DNA of 64,000 nucleotides from Indolivaga capnocytophagoides DSM 22835 (GCF_000426485.1 NZ_AUFL01000021.1:28016-92015), one strand, 5' to 3'; counted from the stretch's first letter, positions 7,866-16,792 are shown. Numbers and translations: made by a program. Notes: generated by a model not told the origin, from the sequence alone.

Positions 7866-9440
7866 TTATTTCAATTCGATTTCCTGCTTCAAGTCTATCT
7901 CTTCCTTATCTGCTCCATAAAAATGAGCCTCGAGAAAAGCCAGGCTTTGATCAGGAATTATTTTAAAACCGAATCCGTACCGCCATTTCCATTTCCATTT
8001 TTGGGATGGGAATCCCTGGTTAATATATGCTGCGATATACGGATGTACATGAAGGGTAAATTTTTTCACTTCCAGCTTATTTACCAAATAGCTGATTTTA
8101 GATCTGAGTGAGTCGGTAAACAGGATAGATGGTTTGATTTCTCCTTTTCCGAAACATGTCGGGCATGTTTCAGTGGTATCAACCACCATCTCGGGACGTA
8201 CCCGTTGACGGGTAATCTGCATCAACCCGAATTTGCTCAACGGCAATATATTGTGTTTGGCTCTGTCGCTGGCCATCAGCTCCTGCATTCGTGCCACCAG
8301 CTTGCTGCGGTGTTCACCTTCCGACATATCTATAAAATCGATTACGATAATTCCTCCCAGATCACGCAGGCGCAGTTGCCTTGCAATCTCTTCGGCGGCT
8401 GCCGAATTTACTTCGAATGCATTGTTTTCCTGTCCGGCTTCTTTTACTTTGGCTCGGTTTCCGCTATTGACATCAATAACATGTAAAGCCTCGGTATGCT
8501 CTATAATCAGATAAGCCCCGTTACGGAAAGTAACGGTTTTACCGAAAAGAGCTTTCATTTGTTTAGTGACAGCAAAATGATCGAATGTAGGAAGATCGCC
8601 TGTATAAAGCTTTACAATATCTTTCTTTTCAGGAGCTATAATACTTATATAGTCCTTAATTTGGCTGCAAACCTCTTTATCGTTTACGTGGATATCATGA
8701 AACGATGAATTAAATACATCTCGCAATAGCCCTACGATACGGCCTGTCTCTTCATAAACCAGAGTAGGCAGTTTGTCTTTTTGTATTTTGGGTAAATTCT
8801 CTTCCCAGCGTTTTACCAGAGTTTTCAGTTCGTTATCCAATTCAACGACTTTCTTCCCCTCTGCAACGGTGCGGACTATTACCCCAAAGTTTTTTGGCTT
8901 TATACTTTGAATTAACTGGCGGAGACGCGCTCTCTCTTCTTTCGATTTTATTTTTTGCGATATCGATACTTTATCATTAAACGGTATTACCACGAGAAAC
9001 CGTCCTGCAAATGATAATTCGGATGTAAGCCGGGGACCTTTGGTCGAGATCGGCTCTTTAGCCACCTGCACCAATATTTCCTGTCCCACTTTCAGTATAT
9101 CGCTTATACTTCCGTCTTTATCGATATCTTTTTCCAGTGTCATCTTCGACACTTGCGGAAATTTCTTTTTATCCCCCAATGCCTGCTTGTAGAATTTATC
9201 TACAGATCTGAACTGAGGTCCCAGGTCTAAGTAGTGAAGAAAAGCATCCTTCTTGTATCCGATATCTATAAATGCAGCATTCAACCCCGGCATCAGTTTT
9301 TTAACCCTGCCGGCATAAATGTTGCCAACCGCATACGAAACATCTCTTGCTTCTTTCTGAAGTTCTACTAATTTCTTATCCTCCAGTACAGCAATAGAGA
9401 TTTCTTGCGGCTGAACATCAACTACAAGTTCGCTATTCAT
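7866..9440 (-). CDS. rng: Ribonuclease E/G family endoribonuclease
   Basis: 524-residue RNase G-type endonuclease acting in rRNA maturation and mRNA turnover. It starts MNSELVVDVQPQEISIAVLEDKKLVELQ, followed by an S1 RNA-binding domain containing YAGRVKKLMPGLNAAFIDIG (about residues 38-60). The catalytic magnesium-binding aspartates are in HVIDVNSGNR (near 322) and IVIDFIDM (near 366). CPTCFGKG (near 425) is the zinc-link motif used for oligomerisation. There is no long unstructured C-terminal scaffold as in E. coli RNase E, so the shorter RNase G name fits. ATG at 9440. The leader contains two mutually exclusive hairpins (9471-9497). Confidence 0.94.
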   Translation of the reverse strand: MNSELVVDVQPQEISIAVLEDKKLVELQKEARDVSYAVGNIYAGRVKKLMPGLNAAFIDIGYKKDAFLHYLDLGPQFRSVDKFYKQALGDKKKFPQVSKMTLEKDIDKDGSISDILKVGQEILVQVAKEPISTKGPRLTSELSFAGRFLVVIPFNDKVSISQKIKSKEERARLRQLIQSIKPKNFGVIVRTVAEGKKVVELDNELKTLVKRWEENLPKIQKDKLPTLVYEETGRIVGLLRDVFNSSFHDIHVNDKEVCSQIKDYISIIAPEKKDIVKLYTGDLPTFDHFAVTKQMKALFGKTVTFRNGAYLIIEHTEALHVIDVNSGNRAKVKEAGQENNAFEVNSAAAEEIARQLRLRDLGGIIVIDFIDMSEGEHRSKLVARMQELMASDRAKHNILPLSKFGLMQITRQRVRPEMVVDTTETCPTCFGKGEIKPSILFTDSLRSKISYLVNKLEVKKFTLHVHPYIAAYINQGFPSQKWKWKWRYGFGFKIIPDQSLAFLEAHFYGADKEEIDLKQEIELK

Positions 9441-9470
9441 TTTATACTACTGTGTATTTGTGTTTCCAAC

Positions 9471-9497
9471 AACTCCTGTCATAGGAGTTATTCCTAT
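9471..9497 (-). promoter_or_regulatory. Alternative hairpins in the rng leader
   Basis: AACTCCT (9471-9477) can pair with AGGAGTT (9483-9489), while ATAGGA (9481-9486) can pair with TCCTAT (9492-9497). The two stems share bases 9483-9486, so they exclude each other. They lie 31 bp before the rng start codon. Confidence 0.45.
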
Positions 9498-9507
9498 CAG
9501 ATGCACA

Positions 9508-9550
9508 AAGAACAAACTTAAACCATTCTATAACCTTTAAGTTTGTTCTT
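9508..9550 (-). terminator. Terminator after the COX24-like mini-gene
   Basis: A 15-bp perfect stem, AAGAACAAACTTAAA (9508-9522) with TTTAAGTTTGTTCTT (9536-9550), around a 13-nt loop. It lies 30 bp beyond the stop codon of the small basic protein gene and separates it from rng. Confidence 0.75.
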
Positions 9551-9579
9551 GTAATTCTTTAAATAAGATTCAGAAGAAT

Positions 9580-9672
9580 TTATTTTTTCTTTTTATGTCT
9601 ATTCTTTCTTAATCTTTTTTTACGCTTATGCGTAGACATTTTATGTCTTTTTCTTTTCTTACCACTTGGCAT
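9580..9672 (-). CDS. AURKAIP1/COX24-domain small basic protein (mS38-like)
   Basis: A 30-residue gene, very easily missed. It runs from ATG (complement of 9670-9672) to TAA (complement of 9580-9582). The product starts MPSGKKRKRHKMSTHKRKKR and is almost wholly Lys, Arg and His. It matches the tiny AURKAIP1/COX24-domain proteins annotated across Bacteroidota, related to the C-terminus of the mitochondrial ribosomal protein mS38, so a ribosome-bound role is likely but inferred. It lies 30 bp downstream of the HU gene on the same strand and has a strong terminator. The near-exact family sequence makes this a real gene despite its size. Confidence 0.88.
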   Translation of the reverse strand: MPSGKKRKRHKMSTHKRKKRLRKNRHKKKK

Positions 9673-9702
9673 GATCTATAGTTTTTATAAATTAATACTC
9701 AG

Positions 9703-9978
9703 TTATTTCTTAACTTGATTGACAAAAACTTTAGCGGGCTTGAAAGAAGGAATGTTGTGCTCTGGAATGATGATTGTCGTATTTTTTGAAATGTTACGAG
9801 CTGTTTTTTGTGCACGTTTTTTCACCACGAAGCTACCAAAACCTCTAAGGTAAACGTTTTCGCTTTTGCTAAGAGAATCCTTTACTACTTCCATGAAAGA
9901 TTCTACAGCTGTTAACACGGTTGCTTTGTCAATACCTGTGTTTTTTGCGATTTCGTTAACGATATCTGCTTTTGTCAT
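9703..9978 (-). CDS. hup: HU family DNA-binding protein
   Basis: 91-residue histone-like protein that bends and compacts DNA as a dimer. It begins MTKADIVNEIAKNTGIDK and shows the conserved HU core FGSFVVKKRAQKTARN; the C-terminus FKPAKVFVNQVKK is typical. ATG start at 9978. The TATATTTG box at 10022-10029 (complement) is a likely promoter. The COX24-like gene follows closely and probably shares the transcript. Confidence 0.95.
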   Translation of the reverse strand: MTKADIVNEIAKNTGIDKATVLTAVESFMEVVKDSLSKSENVYLRGFGSFVVKKRAQKTARNISKNTTIIIPEHNIPSFKPAKVFVNQVKK

Positions 9979-10021
9979 TTTTGTATTTCCTTTTATTGTT
10001 AATTACTAATTTTTTGGACTG

Positions 10022-10029
10022 CAAATATA
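10022..10029 (-). promoter_or_regulatory. Putative -7 box for the HU gene
   Basis: TATATTTG on the minus strand fits TAnnTTTG, 44 bp before the HU start codon. A TTTG lies about 24 bp further upstream, a looser spacing than the usual 19-21. Confidence 0.45.
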
Positions 10030-10337
10030 TAGCTTTTTTTTTCCTTAAAAAAACAAATAACTAGCATTTTTTATGAAAACTCATTATTTGGATGGATTAG
10101 GCATATCCATAAGGGAGAGTTGCTATACTGAACGCCGACAAAGATATACATTATTTCCAATATACTGTAAACAAATACATTAAATATAGGCCAATACCTG
10201 CCATCAATGTATTTTCAGCTATTTTATTTATAAAATATTATTATTTTTGACTACAAAGTGTGACTTATAAACACAACTCTACGACTTATTATACAAGAGT
10301 AAGTAATATCACAGTTTAAAAACAATAGCCAATAAAA

Positions 10338-10352
10338 AAGGTCTCAGACCTT
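10338..10352 (+). repeat. GGTC-N3-GACC element, 10 bp upstream of the ECF sigma gene
   Basis: AAGGTCTCAGACCTT: perfect 6-bp arms around the triplet TCA. It sits directly before the start codon at 10363, where it could influence translation. Confidence 0.8.
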
Positions 10353-10362
10353 ACAATAGGAA

Positions 10363-10842
10363 ATGTACAATCAGGATTTGGAAAAGGACTTTATGGATAT
10401 GGTACGACATAACGAGCGTATCATCTACAAAGTCGTCTCCTTTTATGCGGATATCGACCAGAGTGTCAGCGATCTGTATCAGGAGGTTGTTCTGAATCTA
10501 TGGAAAGCCTATCCTTCATTCAGAGGAGAAAGCAAAGTCTCGACCTGGATATACAGGATCTCTTTGAACACATGTATTACGTTTTTCCGCAGAAGCAAAC
10601 GTTCTATTTCTTATACCGATCTGGTTATCGATATTTCGGATATTCCCGACGAAGATGACAATATCAAAGAATTATACAGACTGATAAACAAGCTGGGAAA
10701 GATAGAAAAGGCTCTGGTTCTACTTTATCTGGATGAGAAACCGTATAGAGAGATCGCCGAAATTACCGGTCTTACCGTGACCAATGTGGCTACAAAGCTG
10801 AACCGTATAAAGGATAAACTAAAAAAAATGTCAAACGAATAG
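10363..10842 (+). CDS. ECF-type RNA polymerase sigma factor
   Basis: 159-residue sigma-70 family member of the extracytoplasmic-function class. Region 2 covers about residues 10-75 (DLYQEVVLNLWKAYPSFRGESKVSTWIYRIS, given here as the DLYQEVVLNLWK core and the STWIYRIS end). Region 4 covers about residues 105-155, with the helix-turn-helix KPYREIAEITGLTVTNVATKL. It is followed by a multi-pass membrane protein and a TraB-like protein, an arrangement in which the second gene is probably the anti-sigma factor. ATG at 10363 is preceded by AATAGGA, a weak ribosome site, and by the GGTC element. Confidence 0.92.
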   Translation: MYNQDLEKDFMDMVRHNERIIYKVVSFYADIDQSVSDLYQEVVLNLWKAYPSFRGESKVSTWIYRISLNTCITFFRRSKRSISYTDLVIDISDIPDEDDNIKELYRLINKLGKIEKALVLLYLDEKPYREIAEITGLTVTNVATKLNRIKDKLKKMSNE

Positions 10843-10875
10843 TGCTATAGCATTTTACCAAAAAATACCATTTTT

Positions 10876-11472
10876 ATGGATCTGGATAATTTAAAAAAAG
10901 TATGGAATGAGAATCAGATAGAATTACCATCGGTATCCGATGATAAGATACTCTCTATACTAAAAGGTAAGGGTAAGACTGCTCTCTACAAGCTATATAT
11001 ATGGGAACTGATAGGAGCAATTATCTTTCTTCCGCTGATAATAACTCCATTTATACATAATAAATTTTTCATTCTTTTTCAATATTCGAAGTTTTCGCAG
11101 TATTTCCTAATGTCTTTCTGTATACTGGGTTTTCTATGGCAATTATACAAAATACTGATACTGAAAAAGGTAGACCTCAAAAACAATTCTATCATTATGA
11201 GTTATAAGTACATTTGCAGGTATAAGCTATGTATAAATATTGAGGTCTTTGTCTCACTTCTTTTTATCTCTGTATTTATGATCTCCTTCTTTTATCCGTT
11301 GTCGGGCTCTATCCCCGATGAAAAAAGATACCTTATATATATTATTGTAAGCGTCTGGTTTGTTATAATGCTGGCTTTAATGTGGCTTGTTTACAAAAAA
11401 TTCTACAGGAAACAAATCAGAAAGATCGAAGAATCGATAATGGAAATACAAGATTTTGAAAAAGATAATTGA
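10876..11472 (+). CDS. Four-helix membrane protein, probable anti-sigma factor
   Basis: 198-residue protein. The cytoplasmic N-terminus MDLDNLKKVWNENQIELP is typical of membrane proteins encoded directly after ECF sigma genes in Bacteroidota. Four hydrophobic segments follow (roughly 40-62, 72-92, 118-142 and 153-172), then a charged C-terminal tail. There is no zinc-binding anti-sigma motif. The gene lies 33 bp downstream of the sigma gene and 6 bp before the TraB-like gene. The anti-sigma role is inferred from position and N-terminus only. Confidence 0.72.
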   Translation: MDLDNLKKVWNENQIELPSVSDDKILSILKGKGKTALYKLYIWELIGAIIFLPLIITPFIHNKFFILFQYSKFSQYFLMSFCILGFLWQLYKILILKKVDLKNNSIIMSYKYICRYKLCINIEVFVSLLFISVFMISFFYPLSGSIPDEKRYLIYIIVSVWFVIMLALMWLVYKKFYRKQIRKIEESIMEIQDFEKDN

Positions 11473-11478
11473 TCCCCC

Positions 11479-12393
11479 ATGAAACAATTCAGACAAATAC
11501 AAATAATACTTGCCCTTTATCTTATAGGATCATGTTCGTGCATGTTCGCACAAACCCATCAGTTTACAGGCAGTGTACTCTGGAAGGTATCAGGAAACGG
11601 GTTGACCGAAAGTTCATATATATTCGGAACAAATCATATTTTATCTAAAGCCTTTCTTAGCAGAATAGACGGACTGGACGACATTCTCAATTCATGTCAA
11701 CAAGTTGTCGGCGAAATAGATATGAATGAAGCTACTCTTGATCTATCGGCCGTCCGCAAAGCATCTTTACTGCCTGAAGGAAAAACCTATAGCCAACTTC
11801 TTGATAAAACTGATTACAATAAGCTGGACTCTGTCTTACAACAAGACCTAAAAATAAGGATCTCTCAGGTCGAAAATATCAGCCCTGTTACAATCCTGAC
11901 AATGTACACCGTAAACCTCTACAATAAAATATCGGATGGAGGCTCATATTCGGAAAATATGGATAATTACTTTCAGGAGTATGCACGTACAAATAGCAAA
12001 GAGGTTGTTGCTCTGGAAACTCTTGACCAACAAATACAATATCTTTTCTACTCCAAATCACTTAATGATCAGATAAACGAACTACTATGCGTTATTTCGA
12101 GTCAGACGATTGAAAAAGAAATGAAAGAATTAGACCAAAGCTATCAAAACGGAGACCTTATTGATCTGGAACGATTAATGAATGAAGATTCCGATTGTTC
12201 TTCAGGTCCCGAAGAAAGAGAAATAATATACAAAAACAGAAACGACGACTGGCTGGAGAAATTACCTAGAATCATGGAAGACAAAACCTCCTTTATAGCT
12301 GTTGGCTGTTTGCATCTGGTAGGAGAAGACGGCTTGCTAAACAAATTAAGCCTCATGGGTTACCACATAGAACCAATTGGTATGCAACCCTAG
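11479..12393 (+). CDS. TraB/GumN family protein
   Basis: 304-residue exported protein: signal peptide ending near CMFAQ, then the TraB/GumN fold. The two conserved blocks are SYIFGTNHI (GT-x-H near residue 53) and FIAVGCLHLVGEDGLL near the C-terminus (G-x-x-H). These histidines mark a proposed metallohydrolase-like fold, but biochemical function in bacteria is poorly defined. It is the third gene of the sigma / membrane protein operon, so it may be the effector or sensor of that regulon. It stops 4 bp before the convergent glycosyltransferase gene. Confidence 0.85.
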   Translation: MKQFRQIQIILALYLIGSCSCMFAQTHQFTGSVLWKVSGNGLTESSYIFGTNHILSKAFLSRIDGLDDILNSCQQVVGEIDMNEATLDLSAVRKASLLPEGKTYSQLLDKTDYNKLDSVLQQDLKIRISQVENISPVTILTMYTVNLYNKISDGGSYSENMDNYFQEYARTNSKEVVALETLDQQIQYLFYSKSLNDQINELLCVISSQTIEKEMKELDQSYQNGDLIDLERLMNEDSDCSSGPEEREIIYKNRNDDWLEKLPRIMEDKTSFIAVGCLHLVGEDGLLNKLSLMGYHIEPIGMQP

Positions 12394-12397
12394 CATA

Positions 12398-13492
12398 TTA
12401 CTTGCTGTTCCAAAAATCAAGATACTGACGGGCTACTTTGATATAATCGTGATGCTTTTCTACAAAAGAACGGCTTGCCATCCCCCTGTCCGATAAGGTT
12501 GATTTATTCAGTATCAAAGATTCGAGATTGCCGTAAATACTATCTTCCGTAGGATATATATTTACAATGGGATAGTTGTCCGTTTCATTCAGCAATCTGT
12601 ACATTTCGGGTTCACCCCCACTGACTAGCACCTTACCCAAACCCATAGTCAATAATCCATTTACTGCAGGCGAATACGAATATATCTGGTCGAGCACCAC
12701 ATGAGCATTATTTATCAGCTCCAGATAACGGGAATAAGTAACAGATTCGGCTTTAAATATCGCTACATCATCGGGATATGTACGTTGCAGGTGCGTCAAA
12801 GCTTCTGACAATAAATCTGTACCCTTAAATTCGCTTCGGGCTTTATTTATACCTATAAAGAAGTTTATTTTATCCTGTATATCAATGCTGCTGTATTTGA
12901 TAGAGCCGGTATTTACAGGTAATGGTATGTAAGCAAGTTTATCCGCATATTCGTCCTCATAGGCGGCGAAATATTCGTATAGACACGCCACAATACCATC
13001 CGACGTTTCGGCCATTTCTATATTCGCTTCTTTGCGTTTAGTATGCAGCCAGTTGTATTTAACTTTACGATTATAGTCCAGATCATTTTCTTTGTTTCCG
13101 ATATTAAATTCCGAATACCGGAACTTTTTATCGAGACACGCCTTCAACCAAAAGTAATCATCTCCGAAAGCTCCTAAAAAGACCTTTCCGTTATTGCGTT
13201 TCAGATATCGGTATAAGTGTATATTGACATGAATATTCTGTGTAGTAAAACAAGGATTGATCAACTGAACAATGTCATATCCTCTGAAATTGAGAAGGTT
13301 AGCCACAACACGCCCAAAACTATCAGCTGTATCGAATAAGCCCGAACTCCGCCGATACAAATCAATATCCCTGTAATAGTTTTTAAAACCATCTCCATCA
13401 GATGCCAGAACCACTTCGTGTCCCAGAATCTTAAGAGCCTCTGCTAAAGTCAAATGCAATCCGCTATATTCACCCAGCAATAAAATCTTCAT
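12398..13492 (-). CDS. GT-B type glycosyltransferase
   Basis: 364-residue cytoplasmic protein. The N-terminal Rossmann start MKILLLGEYSGLHLTLAEALKILGHEV is typical of GT-B glycosyltransferases, and the C-terminal half shows the donor-binding layout (GTDLLSEALTHL, then AVNGLLTMGLGKVLVSGGEPE). Donor and acceptor cannot be told from sequence. It lies downstream of lptD on the same strand with 115 bp between, so a role in surface glycan synthesis is plausible but inferred. ATG at 13492. Confidence 0.78.
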   Translation of the reverse strand: MKILLLGEYSGLHLTLAEALKILGHEVVLASDGDGFKNYYRDIDLYRRSSGLFDTADSFGRVVANLLNFRGYDIVQLINPCFTTQNIHVNIHLYRYLKRNNGKVFLGAFGDDYFWLKACLDKKFRYSEFNIGNKENDLDYNRKVKYNWLHTKRKEANIEMAETSDGIVACLYEYFAAYEDEYADKLAYIPLPVNTGSIKYSSIDIQDKINFFIGINKARSEFKGTDLLSEALTHLQRTYPDDVAIFKAESVTYSRYLELINNAHVVLDQIYSYSPAVNGLLTMGLGKVLVSGGEPEMYRLLNETDNYPIVNIYPTEDSIYGNLESLILNKSTLSDRGMASRSFVEKHHDYIKVARQYLDFWNSK

Positions 13493-13607
13493 GAATGGTT
13501 CTAAGTAAAAGAAAGTATTTAATGATATACTTTTGTTTATAACAGTCCTTGGTCGTTTTATCGCCTAAGCATAAGACCTCAGATTTGAAATATCTAATCC
13601 CCTTTTA

Positions 13608-16373
13608 TCAATCCCATGCGGGATCATAACTTGTTTTACGTCCTCTTTTTTCGTATTTAAGATCCTGCAACATAGAAGAATTTACTCTCAGTGTTACAAA
13701 ATAAGATGTGTAATCCCCGAAAGGAACTAATGATGCCGATATATTCCAACAGTGTAAGTTACGACTGATGTTACAGTTCATATAAGTTACCTTTTTTGCA
13801 TCGAAATCATATGCCGATGTAAATGAGAAGTTCCAGTTCTTGGTTGGCTGTATAGAACCGTTAAAACTCAGATTTTGTCTGATTTTTCCTTTATATTCAA
13901 GTTTCTCATAGTCAAAATCACCATAACCATAATTCATACTGTAGCTGAATGACAGGTTCCATTTGATTTCATTTCTCTGATAACCGTCATCATCATAAGT
14001 TCCGGATTCTTTTTTCTTGCTGAACAGGCTTTGTCTTGGTCCTGTTTCTTCCGTATCTTCTGTGTTCTCATCCAGATTTTCATCTCCCGGACGAGGTTCT
14101 TTTTTTCCTTTAGAATCTTTATCGCCTCCCTTTCCAAACCATTTTTTAAATGTGTCCTGATTTATCGAAGGAGAGATTGAATATCCTGTACTTTTCAAGC
14201 GTCCTATCGTTCCATATTTCGAAATACGCAGCTGATCAAGTTTTACCGGAGTATTTTTAGAATCCAACCCATATACATACGGGTCAAATACCGCGTTAAT
14301 ATTTACTGTAAGATTTTTACTGAGTTTCAAACGGGTATTAGTGACGATATCGCTCCACTTATACTTATCGGCAGCCATATTATAACTAAAGCTGATTCCC
14401 AAATTATCGATAAGACTGATTATTTTAGTAGAATCGTTATCTGTAGCCACTTTCATTTCGATATTATTATCGAAACTGAAGTTAATATTCCCCTGTTTTC
14501 CGGAAGAAGGATATCCGAATATTCCGCCTTCGTATGGAGAATATTTATTTTGAACAAGCTCTCCGTCCGCATTGTAATAACTATATCCCACGTAGGCTCC
14601 GTAACGAGACTGACTAAAATCGGGACTACCGCTATAACTGATAGACGGTGTAAACACGTGTCTGATCTTTTGTAATTTTCCTATTTTAAAAACCGGTTCA
14701 TAAAAACCATACAATTTTGTTTGAAGGCTTATCGAGTAGCTGAAATCATATACACGGTTAAAACCATACGTGGTATCAGCAGCAACCATTTTATTCGATG
14801 CAGGATCCCATGCTTTCGACACCTTTCGGGTATACCATCGCTCGTTATACGTCAAATTAGGAGAAATATTCAAATAATTGAACAAGTTAAATGTTGCCCC
14901 TGCGCTCACCCTGTGTTTAGCTGCATTCTGCCAGTCTTTGACCAGATTCGATTTCAGCAGCTTATCATCTTTTGTAGAAATACTGTTTTTGAATTGGAAC
15001 GAATAATCCAAAGAAACTTTTTCATACCATTTCTCTGCACCCGCTGCCATCTTCCGTTTAAATGGGTATATACGAGACATAGTAACTGTCAAATCAGGTA
15101 ATGTCAGAGACACCGAAGAATCTTGTGCATTTTGGTTTGCTGTAGCATTGAGCGATATAGAGAAAGGCGAATCAGGGAAAGTCTGAGTAAGGGTTACAGT
15201 TGAACTCCGCGTCGAGTTGGTTTCCATATTAGCAATCTGATTCAGACTATTACGGCTATACGTCGAAGTCTGATAACTTACACTAGCCGACAATGTCCGG
15301 TACATATTAGCTTTAGGATCCTGAGAATGTGTCCAGTTCAGGCTTAAATCTTTTGATTCACTAAATGATTCGGGTATATCCTTGTCTCCGATCTTTGTGT
15401 ACAGGTAGCTCAAGTTAAAAGAGCCGCTTCTACGATATCGGTATTTGTAGTTCGAACGAGCCGAAATACCCCATGAGCCTTTGGTATAAACTTCTCCGGT
15501 AAGAGCCAGATCATAATTATCATTTATAGCAAAATAGTATCCTCCGTCCCTCAGGTTAAAACCCCTGTCCATATCATCACCATAAGAAGGCATGATAATA
15601 CCCGATGAATACTTTTCAGAGAAAGGGAAGAACCCGAAAGGGATTGCCAACGGCAACGGCAGATCCTCTATCACTAGATAAGCGGGTCCGGTAATAACAT
15701 TCTTCTTTGGACGAACCTTAGCTTTGGTGAGCATCATATAAAAGTGAGGATGCTCATGATCGTCACAAGTAGTATATTTTCCGTCACACATAAAAAATGT
15801 GTCATCGGGATTTTTCTTTGCTTTGTCCGCTACGATATATCCTTCGCCCTGCTGCGTGATTACATGACGGATATATCCTTTCTTCGATTTGAAATTATAG
15901 CTTACGTTTTTCATTTCGTATTCGGTACCGTTATCAGAGAAAACAGGATAACCGAACTCCTTACCGATAGAATCAAGTCCATATGTTGCATGTACAATAC
16001 TGCTGTCCATGCTCATCGAAATATTTTCGGCTTTGATAGACATGGTCTGATAATCGACCTTACTGTCTCCATACAAATATCCCATATTGCCCGATGAGAA
16101 CACGATAGAGTCATTTGCCGTATAATCAACCGGAGCATCCAAAGCCGCTTTCTTGGGAACAGAATCCTGAGCGGTTGAGTCCTGAGCTAAAGAATCTGCC
16201 TTTACATTGCCGACAGGAGTCAACTGTTTTTTTGCAGAATCAGCAACAACAGAGTCAGATAAGAGCAAACCGCTCCTATTGTTTCCAGCACTTCTAGACA
16301 ATTGGGAACCCCAAAATGGTGATGAAAATAACAGAAAAACAAATGTGTATATACAGAAATGAACCTTCTTCAT
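13608..16373 (-). CDS. lptD: LPS assembly outer-membrane protein LptD
   Basis: 921-residue outer-membrane protein that inserts LPS into the outer leaflet. A signal peptide (MKKVHFCIYTFVFLLFSS) is followed by a Ser/Asp/Ala-rich linker, an OstA-like periplasmic part (SGNMGYLYGDSKVDYQTMSI), a Cys pair in FMCDGKYTTCDDHEHPHF (about residues 195-210), then a long beta-barrel. IEDLPLPLAIPFGFFP is the conserved LptD block. The upstream in-frame TTG at 16445 would place 24 non-signal residues in front, so ATG at 16373 is chosen. A highly charged insertion (about residues 745-795) interrupts the barrel. A GGTC element lies in the 5' leader. Confidence 0.9.
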   Translation of the reverse strand: MKKVHFCIYTFVFLLFSSPFWGSQLSRSAGNNRSGLLLSDSVVADSAKKQLTPVGNVKADSLAQDSTAQDSVPKKAALDAPVDYTANDSIVFSSGNMGYLYGDSKVDYQTMSIKAENISMSMDSSIVHATYGLDSIGKEFGYPVFSDNGTEYEMKNVSYNFKSKKGYIRHVITQQGEGYIVADKAKKNPDDTFFMCDGKYTTCDDHEHPHFYMMLTKAKVRPKKNVITGPAYLVIEDLPLPLAIPFGFFPFSEKYSSGIIMPSYGDDMDRGFNLRDGGYYFAINDNYDLALTGEVYTKGSWGISARSNYKYRYRRSGSFNLSYLYTKIGDKDIPESFSESKDLSLNWTHSQDPKANMYRTLSASVSYQTSTYSRNSLNQIANMETNSTRSSTVTLTQTFPDSPFSISLNATANQNAQDSSVSLTLPDLTVTMSRIYPFKRKMAAGAEKWYEKVSLDYSFQFKNSISTKDDKLLKSNLVKDWQNAAKHRVSAGATFNLFNYLNISPNLTYNERWYTRKVSKAWDPASNKMVAADTTYGFNRVYDFSYSISLQTKLYGFYEPVFKIGKLQKIRHVFTPSISYSGSPDFSQSRYGAYVGYSYYNADGELVQNKYSPYEGGIFGYPSSGKQGNINFSFDNNIEMKVATDNDSTKIISLIDNLGISFSYNMAADKYKWSDIVTNTRLKLSKNLTVNINAVFDPYVYGLDSKNTPVKLDQLRISKYGTIGRLKSTGYSISPSINQDTFKKWFGKGGDKDSKGKKEPRPGDENLDENTEDTEETGPRQSLFSKKKESGTYDDDGYQRNEIKWNLSFSYSMNYGYGDFDYEKLEYKGKIRQNLSFNGSIQPTKNWNFSFTSAYDFDAKKVTYMNCNISRNLHCWNISASLVPFGDYTSYFVTLRVNSSMLQDLKYEKRGRKTSYDPAWD

Positions 16374-16454
16374 TAATAAATAACAGCACGCATTTGATGA
16401 CACATTTCTAAAATGATAACTAACTGTTGCTTTTATGCTTGGCAAGTTAACAAA

Positions 16455-16469
16455 TAGGCCTGAGACCTT
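16455..16469 (-). repeat. GGTC-N3-GACC element in the lptD leader
   Basis: The minus strand reads AAGGTC-TCA-GGCCTA; one arm base is changed to a wobble-compatible pair. It lies 82 bp upstream of the chosen ATG and just downstream of the predicted promoter. Its flank CTATTTGTTAACTT resembles the flank of the copy at 53569. Confidence 0.7.
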
Positions 16470-16500
16470 AAAAATGAAACAGCCTTATGCATTCAACTTG

Positions 16501-16508
16501 CAAAACTA
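16501..16508 (-). promoter_or_regulatory. Putative -7 box of lptD
   Basis: TAGTTTTG on the minus strand fits TAnnTTTG; a TTTG lies about 23 bp upstream. The resulting leader of about 120 nt would contain the GGTC element. Confidence 0.4.
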
Positions 16509-16677
16509 AGCATTTAATGATAAAGGAAAAGCAAAAAAAACGAAAAACTAACTAATAAAGGATATGATACCCGCAAGAAGGCAAAAGGAACAGAGACAAA
16601 TGCAGAAAAAAAACAGGACTTGCGATTTATACTATCTGAAAAATATTTAACGCACACCCTATTCTCTTAAGCACAAA

Positions 16678-16707
16678 TTGTTTTGTTACGGTATTTTAGT
16701 ACCTTTG
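16678..16707 (+). promoter_or_regulatory. Promoter of the methyltransferase gene
   Basis: TTG (16678-16680), a 19-bp spacer and TACCTTTG (16700-16707): a good match to the Bacteroidota vegetative promoter. The predicted start is near 16714, giving a leader of about 80 nt. Confidence 0.65.
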
Positions 16708-16792
16708 CGGGATACATAAATACAATAGAGATGGATAGACTGTCTATCCGATTATTACACGTTTTTTGAAGAGTTTATTTTACCTGTAGCTG

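Larger units (their letters stand above)
9979..10362. other. Divergent intergenic region between HU and the ECF sigma gene
   Basis: 384 bp without a coding frame. It holds the HU -7 box, a possible plus-strand -7 box TATTTTTG (10242-10249) for the sigma operon, and the GGTC-N3-GACC element at 10338-10352. Nothing else stands out. Confidence 0.5.
16374..16792. other. Divergent intergenic region between lptD and the methyltransferase
   Basis: 419 bp without a coding frame. It contains the lptD leader and promoter and, on the plus strand, the promoter at 16678-16707. The centre (about 16510-16670) shows nothing I can interpret. Confidence 0.5.
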
